A stretch of DNA of 22,675 nt from Thoreauomyces humboldtii (taxonomy: Eukaryota > Chytridiomycota > Chytridiomycetes > Spizellomycetales > Powellomycetaceae), in contig JADGJA010000334.1 in NCBI GenBank assembly GCA_027596035.1, positions 1-22,675 on the forward strand, in the 5' to 3' direction. Position 1 is the stretch's first letter, and every line of letters begins with the position of its first letter. Positions 1 through 9,425 of the stretch are shown in pieces. The notes below the pieces were generated by a model that was not told the DNA's origin, ran no database searches, and saw only the letters and a list, made by a program, of their open reading frames with translations. The translations under genes and the position numbers were made by a program.

Positions 1-21
1 GCGGGGATCTTTTACGGGCTT

Positions 22-230
22 GAGCTGTGCATTCCAGTTGGCGATGGGTACCGGTACGACAAGATACACGCGATTCTAAGGGAGGATGGGAGCGGATACA
101 TTCTTACAGAAGCTCGTACAGAAGCTTTTCAAGAATGTATAGAAGCTTCTGTAAGAATGTATCCGCTCCCATCCTCCCTTAGAATCGCGTGTATCTTGTC
201 GTACCCATCGCCAAGTGGAATGCACAGCTC
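22..230. repeat. Near-perfect inverted repeat (fold-back), arms 22-114 and 144-230
   Basis: The left arm (22-114) is the reverse complement of the right arm (144-230). I count one mismatch plus one 6-bp indel (CGGTAC, present only in the left arm), around a 29-bp loop at 115-143. The loop and its edges also repeat the short words AAGAATGTAT and AGAAGCTT. The element lies about 100 bp beyond the stop codon of the minus-strand ABC transporter gene, so it could sit in that gene's 3' UTR and form a long double-stranded RNA stem. It could be a MITE-like fold-back, a local inverted duplication, or an assembly or library artefact; no target-site duplication is clear. Confidence 0.9.
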
Positions 231-327
231 GGGAGCCTCCGTGCGAGCCTTCTTTGAATTGATACTGGCAGCGAAGATGAAGAACGTCATGTATTCGTTT
301 CACATAGTGCGGATGATATAAATACGA

Positions 328-3300
328 TCAGCGCTTCCTGTTGGCTAACCGTGCTTCGTCGGCTGCTCGCGCGATCTCCACCAGGACCGAAAGGTCGCCC
401 GAATCGTTGGCGAGGGAACGGAAGGGTCCGTCCGTCTTGCCGAGGAGTTCCGTCGGGCTGCCGAACTCTGCCACCTCGCCGTGGGAGAGAACCAGGATCT
501 TGTCATAATCTGACACGGTTCTACGTGAAGGATGGAGAATCAGATCAGCTGCATCAACAACACGGGTTCATTACCGTCATAGCTTACCTCAGTCTATGAG
601 CAACACACAGCAAGGTCGATCCCCGGAACTCTGTCCTGATGGTATGCTGGATCCTGGCATCCGTTTCGACGTCCACCGCGGCCGTACACTCGTCCAAGAT
701 GATAATCCTGTTCTGTCCTAAAAGAGCGCGAGCCAAACAGAGGAGCTGACGTTGACCTTGAGAAAAGTTCTGACCGCCTTCGGCGACGATGGTGTCAGGG
801 GTAATCGATCGAATGGCCGGCATGAGATGCGACGCCGACGTCGAGGATCTTCTCAGGGGAGCAGGAGGTTTGAAGGAAGCTCCTCCCTTGCCCGACACGG
901 ACCCGGTCCGGGAATGCACGCGCTTCTTCCCTGACGCCGAAGTCGTGGACGTTCGACGCGACAGAGAGGACGGAGGCGTGGAGGGGATGCTCCTACTCAC
1001 GAGCGACCCTGTCCTGTCGTGGACGAGGGAAGTGCTCATGGATCCTGCCGCGCTGGCGTTCGAGGAAGCGCCTCCTCCGATGGACATGGGAGTCGCGACG
1101 ACGGCTGGAGAGTGAGGGGTGGGAGGGTCGTCCAGGAGGTGGGCCCGTCGGAGGGCAGTCCAACAGGCCAGATCCGTGTGCTCGCCGAACGGATCCAGAT
1201 TGAAGCGGACGGTGCCGTGGAAAAGGACAGGATCCTGCGTGATGCAAGGCAGTTAGATAGGACGCGTGCATTGAAGCGTACAAATCAAAGCTCGTGGCCC
1301 ACCTGTGGAATCACCGTAAGTTCAGAGCGCAAGCTGCGAAGCCCCAAGGTAGCGATATCAAGACCGTCAATGAAGATCTGACCTCCGCCACCAGCGCCCT
1401 CCAATTCCAAGAATCGGAAAAGGGTCTGAATAATGGTACTCTTGCCTGAGGAGATCAAGTTCTGTCAATGCCAGGTAACGGAAATAAACGATAGCATTCC
1501 GCACGTACCTGCTCCAGTCCGGCCGACGATGCCCACCTTTTCGCCAGCCCGGGCAGCGAAAGAAACATCGCGAAGGACAGGGACGAGTTCAGGAGCATAT
1601 CGCGCGGTAACGTTCTTAAACTCGATGCGGCCCTGAGCAGGCCAAGAAGAGGGCGGCCTTGTCGCTGGTACTTCAGCGGGCTTTTCCTGCTCTACGCCGA
1701 GGTATTCGTGCACTCTCTCCACGCTGTTGAAGCTCATCTCCATGAAAGCGTGCATACGGACGACCCAGAGCAGCGCATCCTGGAAAGTTAAAGCGTAGCT
1801 CAATGACAGACCCGCCGCACCCGGGTCCATGCCTCCGCCGAAATACATGGAGGCAAGGATGGCAAGGGAGGCGCAGAAGCTGACGCCGTAGCCGACGAAA
1901 TCGACACGGACGCCCAGCCATCGGTTGCTGACCCACAGGTAGAAAAACGCGCGATGGTTGGCGTCAACACGCGTATTGCTTTCCTCCAGGAACCGGGCGT
2001 CCGCACCGTACGCACGGATGGTGCTGGCACCATTAATCGTCTCGCTGAAGTGGGAGTAGATAGGGGATCTTGTTATCGAATCCAGTCGCTTCAATTCCGT
2101 TGATGTGCGAAGATAGCGTCTTGCGACCGACATGTATAGCAAGGAGATGGGGACGAGGGCGGGAAGGAATAACGGCGTCACGCAGGCAATCAAGATGATG
2201 ACTGCTATCGCCGAGACCATGTTAGCCAAGAACTCCCCTCCGAACTGCGAGACGTCCTGATCGATCGTTTGGAGGTCGCGACTGAAACGATTGACGATTC
2301 TCCCCATCGGAGTCGTATCGAAAAAGCGCATCGGAGCTTGCAAGAGACGAAGCAAGATATCTTGATGCAGCTTTCGAGAAGCTTGCAGGGATCCCGAATA
2401 CACCAAGAATATCCGAACGATCACCGCTAACATACTCACAAGGCCAATTAGAGCGTAGATCATGAGGTATCGGTCCACGTTGACAGCCTCTCCATGTTTG
2501 CGAGACGAGCCGATTCGATCGTCGTTGGACGGCAGGACCTCTTCCGTTCGCCCGTCGAGTTGAGTGTAGGCCTGAGACCATTGCTTCAACCACCAATCCT
2601 GACCGATGGTAAAGAGCTGGACGGCGGCATATGACAATCCCAAACCAAGGGCAAACAGGAAGCCACCTGCCGACTTGATGTAGAACCAGTAAATGTCGCC
2701 CTTGACAGATCCTCGAGCCCTGGCTTCGTCCTCGGTTAGCCGCAAACCGGGATTCTTGGCGGCTGTCGGCTTTGACAGAAAGTCGTCCTCGTTGTGCTGT
2801 TCGCCCGTGTGCTCCGACGATCGTGCCTTTCCAGATCTTTCAGATAAATCCTCGTCAGAATCCGACTCGGCGTCGGACTCCTCCAACACAGTCTCGAGGT
2901 CGATCTTTCCCGGACCCTTGCCCACAACAGCGCTAGGAGGACCCTGTGAGGCCACGCCTCCACGCTTCATGACGACTACGAAGTCAGCTTGCGGTACACA
3001 AAGAGCCACGGCGTGGGTGACCAGAATCCTTGTGCGACCTCGCAGTAGATCCATGATACAGTGCTGGAACAAGTGGTGCGCAGTCGGTGCATCGACGGCC
3101 GACAAAGGATCGTCGAGGAGGATGTAGCCAGCCGTCGAGTACGCTGCGCGAGCTAGAGATATCCGCGCCTTCTGTCCGCCGGAAACTAAAGAACGAATTA
3201 GGAACAGTGATGTGAAGGCTACAGATGTACGGGCCGCCTACCATTGACACCCTTCTCTCCAATCTCCGTCATATCACCTCCCTCTAGGATCGCAAGGTCC

Positions 3301-6061
3301 TGTTCGAGAGCGCACGCAAAGATGACGCGTTGATATCTGGCCTCCTCGTATGGGAGACCGAAGAGAATGTTATCTTTGATGGTGGCGTTCATGAGCCAGG
3401 CTTGTTGAGCAGCGTATGCCACACCTGAGGACAGACCAGTCGCTGGGTCCACCTTTGCGTGACGACTATCAGGAAGCACAGCCTGTCCCTGTATCCGGTT
3501 CATCTCTCCCAACATCGCCCCCAGAAGTGACGTTTTCCCGCAGGCCGTCGTGCCGATCACGAGCGAAAGACCTCCAGGAGGGAATTTGACTTCCAAGCGA
3601 GTCAGAGCAAAGCCTTTTGCACCTTTCGCACGGGCGTCGTTGGTGACCCAGGAAAAGGCGGCGGGGCCCTTGAATCCGACAGGTACATCGGTAGCGTCTG
3701 GCGTAGGCTGCGGTGTCGGTAAAGTGCCTGACTTTGTGGAGTCGTCGTGAAGGTAACGCTCCAGTTCGTCTTCCGCGAGGAATGCCTCGAGTCGACCCAT
3801 GCTGACCTTTGCGTCCGTCAATCGGACAATCATGTCGGGTAGATTACGCAGCGGATCGCGGAGGGCGTTGAATAGAGCCAAGCCCGTGAAGGCAATCTCC
3901 GCCGACAGTTCCCTCTTCGCCAGGTGGGTATACGTGAAGAATGTGACGAAAGAGACAAGAATAGGTGCGGCGAACCAAATGAGCCGGGATCCGGCTTTCA
4001 TGTAGAGATAGGTCTTGAGTCTAACTAGCTCTCGGTTGCGGAAACCTGTAAGTTTCTTGAAGTAGTGCTGTTCCCAGGCAAAGAACTTGATGACTCGAAT
4101 GCCCTGCAAAGCTTCGGTCATAGCGGAAATTCGCGCGTCGGTTGCCACAATGAGGGATCGTTGTTTGTCGAAAATCAGCTTGCCCACGTAACCGCCAGTT
4201 GGGAGGACAGCAACCATCACTGCGATTCCAGCAAGAGCCGGCCATCCGAGAACAAGCACGAGGAGGCCCGTGCACACCACGATCTCGATCGGATGAACCC
4301 AGAACCACGGCAAATAGCATGAGATGTCAAGGATCTTTTGCGTGTCTGTTAAATGATGGGTCTGGTGAGGTTTTCTATTTGATCTCATATATCGCCATGA
4401 GAGAACATACCGACGGCCATCAAGTTGGTAACCTGACCGGTGGACGCGTTGGAATTGTCACCTTCCTCCGGAGCTGCGCCCCGCCTCTTCAAAGCCTTGC
4501 TGTAGACTTCGCTTATCAAAACGGCGCGCACCCGCATGCCAATACGCCTGCCGATGAAAAACATCTGGTTTTCTGACAGAGTCCGTATTATCGAGCATAC
4601 CAGGAGTCCAACGGCGAAGGCCAGTCCCTGCCAGGCTGGAGCAGTTCCTTTGGGCCGAGAGACGTGGTGTAGAATTCGATTCAGGAAAAACGGTCCTGCG
4701 TACAAAAAGGGGAGGGAGCAGATGGCATAGAGTTGCTGCTTCCACAGCTCCTTCTTTGTGAGTTGGTATAGCGATGGTAGCAACGAGGACGAAGGAGTTC
4801 TGTTGTAACTCAAGTGGGTCAGGGCTTCCGTTGGATCTGATAAAGATTATCCGTAGCCTATACCTGAACCAGGCAAACTCGGCGCACAAATACGCAGCCT
4901 TGTCCTCGCTATGCAGATCCGGAACATCCTCCAAATCGAGAGTCTTCGTGAATCCCAGCTCGATGACTTATTGGAGGAATCAGTCTTGTGAAATGCAAGC
5001 TGTCGAGAGCGTGAAAGAAACTCACGAGGGTTGATCCAACCAAAGATGCCTTGAGACCAAAGCCCCGCGCCGACCTCCAATGACTTTGGGAGTCCGTTGG
5101 CTTGTGGAAGAAATATGTCCTCCAGAGATGGCTTGTTGGTCAGGTTACGTGCAGTAATGACGCCTCCCGTTGCGAGGACCACGGCCAATCCAAACTGAAG
5201 AGCCACGAGGATGAGGTCGGTCCTGCTGGTCGACTCTTGACGGTATTGATGAGAGACACCGTAAAGCTCGATGCCTTTGCACATCAGATAGACGGCTACG
5301 CAAAGGAGGACCAAGAAGATGCTGTGCCGTTTGCTCTTTTCATACGATGTTTGCAAAGGGGGTTGACCTGGGACACGCTTAGAGTGAGTCAGGTAGGAAA
5401 TGATCCCAAGAAGATATGCCTGGACGCGATAAAGTGAGCGGGACTGCTCTGAATCGATAGAGAATCCTGCTAACTGACGCACCCATTGAATAAAAGCGCT
5501 GCCCGCGGCCAGATAGGTAAATATTGGCAAGCCGTGGGACGTCCCGCGGGCTTCCATCACGATTTGTCCCACCACCAGAAGCAACTCGAGCACGACAATG
5601 GTCACTAGGGTCGCCAAAGTCCAAGCATTGCTCGTTCCATCCGATGTCGCTTCCTGATCATCCGAGTCCGCTACGGAATCATCCTCGTCATAGATCACAG
5701 CGTATCCAGGTGAGATGTTTTTCCGACGCCACGCAAGATGAGATACGAGAGCCCATGTTCCGATGACAAGGAGTGTTGCAAGTGGGATAATGGATATCAG
5801 GACACTGCAAGCGATGAGGTTCAGTGAGTGTTAAGAGCCTCGAATATCGATGGGGTCGAGTGCATCAAAACCTAGCTGAAGACGTACACTTGGGTAAAAC
5901 ACTGGGTGAATACTCCGTCTTCGATCGGGCCCTGATATAAAGCGATCCAAGAATCAGAACCTGCCCAATTTCCCCGCTTCTTGCAATGAGAAAGCCGCCT
6001 CGAGCCCTACCCAAGTATAAGGTTCACACAGCTCTTCCGCCCAGCCAGATAAAGCCATCAT
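328..6061 (-). CDS. ABCC (MRP/YCF1-type) full-length ABC transporter, about 1713 aa, 10 exons
   Basis: Family role: ATP-driven export of glutathione or other organic-anion conjugates, usually at the fungal vacuole. Inferred exons on the minus strand: 6061-6028, 5960-5888, 5804-5026, 4966-4864, 4799-4411, 4345-3242, 3185-1509, 1445-1303, 1234-588, 520-328. Frames join throughout and total 1714 codons. Order: TMD0 with [12 protein letters not shown] near residue 20; TMD1; NBD1 with Walker [10 protein letters not shown] (about 724), Q-loop AYAAQQAW, signature VSGGQ (about 828) and Walker B ILLDDP; an acidic linker; TMD2; NBD2 with Walker A GRTGAGKST, signature FSQGQ, Walker B IIILDE and VAHRL. 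NBD1 has Asp where NBD2 has the catalytic Glu, normal for ABCC. Oddities are a Ser/Thr/Arg-rich insert of about 107 residues in NBD2 and overall length above the usual 1500. Exons 1-2 are the least certain: the first ATG (6061) is joined through GTGAAC to give a typical ABCC N-terminus. The substrate cannot be read from the sequence. Confidence 0.95.
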
Positions 6062-6287
6062 TCCGGGGGGAACGAGAGGTAGGAGCTAATTTGGATGTGT
6101 TGGGAAGCTCGATGCTTCGACCGTGGGAATTGAGGGGAGCCTGGGAGATGTGTGATGATGATGATGACAATTGTCCGAACTCTTCCCACTTCTTCTCGTG
6201 TGTCCGAATGCCACTGCGTGGCACAGCAAGCACAGCATCCAGAAATCCAGCACCTCACCCTCACCGGTTCCCACGGCCCTCTCCACC
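6062..6287. promoter_or_regulatory. Divergent intergenic region between the ABCC gene and the 169-aa gene
   Basis: These 226 bp separate two divergent start codons and so should hold both promoters and 5' UTRs. I see a short GAT repeat near 6152-6166, a CAATTG at about 6168 and pyrimidine-rich sequence before the plus-strand ATG. No clear TATA box is visible. Confidence 0.5.
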
Positions 6288-6911
6288 ATGACCATCGCCG
6301 ATACGCAATCCCACAAAGGTCTCGCGCAGCTGTGCTTCCTTCCGACACTGGACTGGTTCCAGGGTCATCTCCTTCCTCTCCCGTCCTCCTCCCCTTCCTC
6401 CTTCTCATCCCTCTCCATCGTTGGCACCCCAGCCTCCGAGGAAGACCACCCACAACCTCACCCCTGCTGTCCACCAACAACCTTCTGGCGGCTTCGCATC
6501 CGCGACTGGGACTCCATGCTGGAAGCTTCCTGCGTAGTGCAGCAGTGGGGCTCGGGAGGGGACGCCGTGGTGCTCTCCACAGAGTTCAGGGACTGCGAGG
6601 ACGGCGGTTGGAAGTCGAGGAGGAGGGCGGACAGCGACGGTTCTCTCGACTTTGAAACCACGTGCGTCAAGGTCGAAGAGGACGCCGAGAGGCACATGCG
6701 GAGGTGAGAAGCTCGCGTTTCTCTTGCCCCCGTGCCCGGTCTTCCCTTGTTCGTGTCGAGACGTTTCCTTCCCGTCGAGAACCCCTCATCATGGTCTTTC
6801 TATTCCCCTCGCTCCAGGTTCTTCCCGCAGCTGGAACCGACCACTTCCGCAACCATATGTTTGGGAGAGATGCGCATGGATCATCTCGAGTTTCGATCGT
6901 TTGAGGAATAG
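6288..6911 (+). CDS. Hypothetical protein, 169 aa, two exons
   Basis: I do not recognise this protein. The model joins 6288-6703 to 6818-6911 through a GTGAGA donor and a pyrimidine-rich CCAG acceptor, giving 170 codons ending in TAG. The ATG at 6288 lies in a good context (CCACC before it); an in-frame TTG at 6171 is not a plausible eukaryotic start. Residues 25-55 are rich in Ser and Pro. The C-terminal half looks like a folded domain, with aromatic and charged stretches such as FWRLRIRDWDSMLEA and VVLSTEF, then an acidic linker and FFPQLEP. It ends LEFRSFEE, and the last part is restored only by splicing. There is no signal peptide or membrane helix. It is divergent from the ABCC gene and convergent with the AreA-motif gene. 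The splice is supported by consensus sites and an acceptable reading frame, not by homology. Confidence 0.55.
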
Positions 6912-6981
6912 TACCTCTAGTTGTTGGTCGTCCACGTGTGTTTCCGCGCGTACGAAGAAACCTATTCGATTCAAAAAAACC

Positions 6982-7576
6982 AGTCGGGCCCGTTGCAAAC
7001 TGCAACGATGAGGGGCTTCACCGGGGGTTTTTGAATCATAAAAGTTGGTGCTAATCATTTGATTCGGGGGCTGCGCCCCCTGGCTCCCGCTTGATGGGGA
7101 CTGCGTCCCCCAAACGCCTTGCAAGGAAGAATAGAGTTAAAGGTTACTTATCTATAAGGGTCTTTCAACAGAGCCAGGACTCCAAGAATATATGATTTCG
7201 ATTCGGGGGCTGCGCCCCCTAGCCCCCGCTTCATGGGGGACTGCGTCCCCCAAACCCCCTGCAAATAATAGTCCAGATCAAAGGTTGTGTCTGTTTCTAA
7301 GGGTCTCTAAATAGAGCAAGACCAAGAGTATATATTTTTGATTCGGGGGCTGCGCCCCCTGGCCCCCGCTTCATGGGGGACTGCGTCCCCAAAACCCCCT
7401 GCTTTAACGCCCGGGCGCATTTACATCACTATTAGACGTGCGATGGCATGAGCTGAGTCTTCAATATAGATGCATGTTGATTTCGGGGGCTGCGCCCCCT
7501 GGCCCCCGCTCTCATGGTGGATGGCATCCCCCAAACCCCCTGCAGGCTGATTTCTCATAAACTCGTAGTCGGGCCC
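6982..7576. repeat. 10-bp direct repeat flanking the double-hairpin array
   Basis: AGTCGGGCCC occurs at 6982-6991 and again at 7567-7576, just outside the array. It could be the target-site duplication of an element carrying the four hairpin cores, or a chance match. A 10-mer match in a GC-rich interval of this size is not rare enough to be conclusive. Confidence 0.35.
7065..7543. repeat. Four-copy array of GC-rich double-hairpin repeats, period 139-140 bp
   Basis: A core of about 60 bp starts at 7065, 7204, 7344 and 7484, giving periods of 139, 140 and 140 bp. Each core has a perfect hairpin GGGGGC-TGC-GCCCCC, a linker GGCCCCCGCT and a second hairpin GGGGGAC-TGC-GTCCCCC, followed by AAACCCCCTGC. 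The AT-rich spacers between copies 1-2 and 2-3 resemble each other (AAAGGTT, TAAGGGTCT, AGAGC, CAAGA), while the 3-4 spacer has diverged. The cores are much better conserved than the spacers. The form recalls the double-hairpin elements known from some fungal mitochondrial genomes, but this copy is among nuclear-type spliced genes. It is probably a mobile or self-propagating hairpin repeat. Confidence 0.85.
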
Positions 7577-7952
7577 AAAAACACGGCTAGAGTTGATCTG
7601 ATTTGCTCAATAGATGGGGCAATTGCCAAGGAACAATATCGCCATTGACTGTTTGTCTGTATCCCACTTTTCTGTGCAGGTAGAAAGGGAAAGGGCAGGG
7701 GGGAAGAATCTGAGGCAACGTATGGCTGTCAAAATTCGAACAACCCCAAATGTATGGCTGCGCCAGCCTCATGCCGGTCCCTCGGCGTTTAAAGACGGTA
7801 ATCCTATTTACAAAATGTCGTTGAAAAAGCGAGAGAAAAGGACCATCATCGAAGGTTCGTCTCTCGCTAACAAAGCTATATACGGGAAACTGTTCTCGGG
7901 TGATCCATCGCCGAGATGACAGGCTGCGATGGAGCGTCATGCTGGCTTGCCT

Positions 7953-9425
7953 TCACCAGACAAAAAAGGTATCGTTCGGCTCGGTGGCATCATGGGTGAC
8001 TGCCCGCCGCTGCTCGAACCACGGCATCCGTCGGGAGCGGGTATCTCGAGTACGCCATGTTGGATCTTTGAAGCCGAAACGAATAGAAATTGAGCACACA
8101 TGTCTTTCCCCATTGACAGGGTTGACTTATCCTTGACTTACCGATGAGGGACTGCGCCGTGTCCGTGACCTTCCTCCTGCTTTCAGCGTCGAAGCCTCTC
8201 GCCGTAGCGGTGGTCCCGGTCTCGAAACCATGCGTGCGCCTGACGGCAGCATCGTCGCAGGCGTCCATGAGCTTCATGTAGGTCTCGACGTCCATCCCGC
8301 GCTTGTCCTCTCCTTCAGACTCGATCGCCCGTCGACGTACGTAGCGCAGCATGCGTCTCCGCTGAGCAGCCACTGTGAACAGGTCCTGTTCTCTCAGTGA
8401 CTGGTCGATCATCCGGGAGAGCAGGGAAGGTCGACGTTCCGACACAGCGTGGATGGACCGTTTGCCGAAAGGGATGGCGCAGGGATCAGAGGTGGGAACG
8501 GTTGGAATCTTGCTTTTGGACGAAGAAGAAAGACGGTTCGTTGACTGCAAGGAGAATCCCACGTGGTCCTCCGTCTCGTCGCCAGTGACGGTATCGATGC
8601 GTCCCAAGAGTTCGTCGATCGTGGCTTCCATGTCTCGCAGATCCACCGCCGAGTCGGACCTGCCAAGTCCATCCTTTCCTGCACCGCCGCCGAGCCATGT
8701 CCACCTTCTGATGAAGGCGGATGGGGACGACTGCCGACGCCAGCCAAACTGTTGCTCACCGATGTCGAGGAGTCCCGAGGCTTCTGCGCGGTTGATGGCC
8801 GTCTGGATGAGGTCGCTGAGGTTCTCTCCCAAGAGGGACGTCAGCGTTCCAGTGACAGAGTCGTGCTTTAGACGTTCCAGGACTGCAGTTGGGAGAGCGG
8901 CAATCCTTTCAGGTATGTAACTTTCAAAGAGCGATGGTCGACGATGAGGCTTCGATGAGGCGGATGCAGCACCTGAAGATGGTGTCACGGATTCTGCAGA
9001 TTCGGGCCCCTCTACGTTTTGACCGCCATCTGGTGGTCGTGGTCGGACGGTTGTAGCTGTCGTTGGTGGTCTCCTGCTCCATATCCGCCAGCTGTCATCA
9101 CGAACAAGATATTGTCAGTGCCTGTACGCAACGACCGTTGGCAGCTCGGGTTACACTGCAAAATGAATGTGTACCTCGCGTTCTCGATCCTGAACAATGA
9201 CTCGCCAGTCTGCGCGATTTGGGAGACAGCCTGCCATGCCAAGCTGACATCCTTCTGCGAGGCAGCGGGCCCGAAGTAGCCTCGCCAGAGCTTGGCGAGT
9301 GTTCCTGAGGGCTGCTGCTTCTGAGGAAGACTTTCAGGCGCGTCTGCGTCCGAAGTTGACCCAGAGGGGAGAGGAGCTTCTGTCCCACCACAACACATCG
9401 CTGATGGGATGATGGTCCCTGACAT
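7953..9425 (-). CDS. AreA-type (DUF1752/GATA_AreA, PF08550-like) motif protein, 437 aa, three exons
   Basis: Inferred exons: 9425-9175, 9091-8142, 8065-7953 (438 codons with stop). The first intron falls inside the diagnostic motif. Splicing rebuilds RIENASWRIWSR (about residues 79-90) behind KLWRGYFGP, which matches the short fungal domain found at the N-terminus of AreA-like GATA factors and in glucose and nitrogen regulators of the Reg1/Mks1 kind. No GATA-type Cys4 zinc finger is present, so it is more likely a regulator that borrows the motif than a GATA factor. The rest is Ser/Arg-rich and mostly disordered in look, with a possible helical segment ESYIPERIAALP and a basic RRRMLRYVRRR. 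The ATG at 9425 is the first after an in-frame stop and has A at -3. The last intron (GTAAGT donor) is less certain; without it the protein would end at 7990. The likely role is nutrient or stress signalling in cytoplasm or nucleus (inference). Confidence 0.8.

Larger units (their letters stand above)
6912..7952. other. Convergent intergenic region, repeat-bearing, no gene seen
   Basis: This stretch lies between the 3' ends of two convergent genes, so it should contain both 3' UTRs. It holds a perfect 7-bp-stem hairpin (CGTTGCA/TGCAACG, 6991-7007) and the double-hairpin repeat array described separately. An open frame at 7614-7919 (+) has no recognisable domain, no convincing composition and an equally long overlapping frame on the other strand, so I do not call it a gene. 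Confidence 0.6.

Noticed and set aside
3527..3555. Ala in place of the second Gly of NBD1 Walker A (GTTACGKTS) as a loss-of-function sign
   Set aside because: Fungal ABCC NBD1 often has Ala here (GPTASGKT type), and NBD1 is the degenerate site in this family, so it is not by itself unusual.
7065..7543. CRISPR array
   Set aside because: Repeat units are about 60 bp with spacers of about 79 bp that resemble each other, there are only four copies, and the setting is a spliced eukaryotic genome.
7614..7940. Opposed open frames of about 100-117 codons on both strands
   Set aside because: Neither shows a domain or splice partner, and the interval lies between two convergent gene ends.
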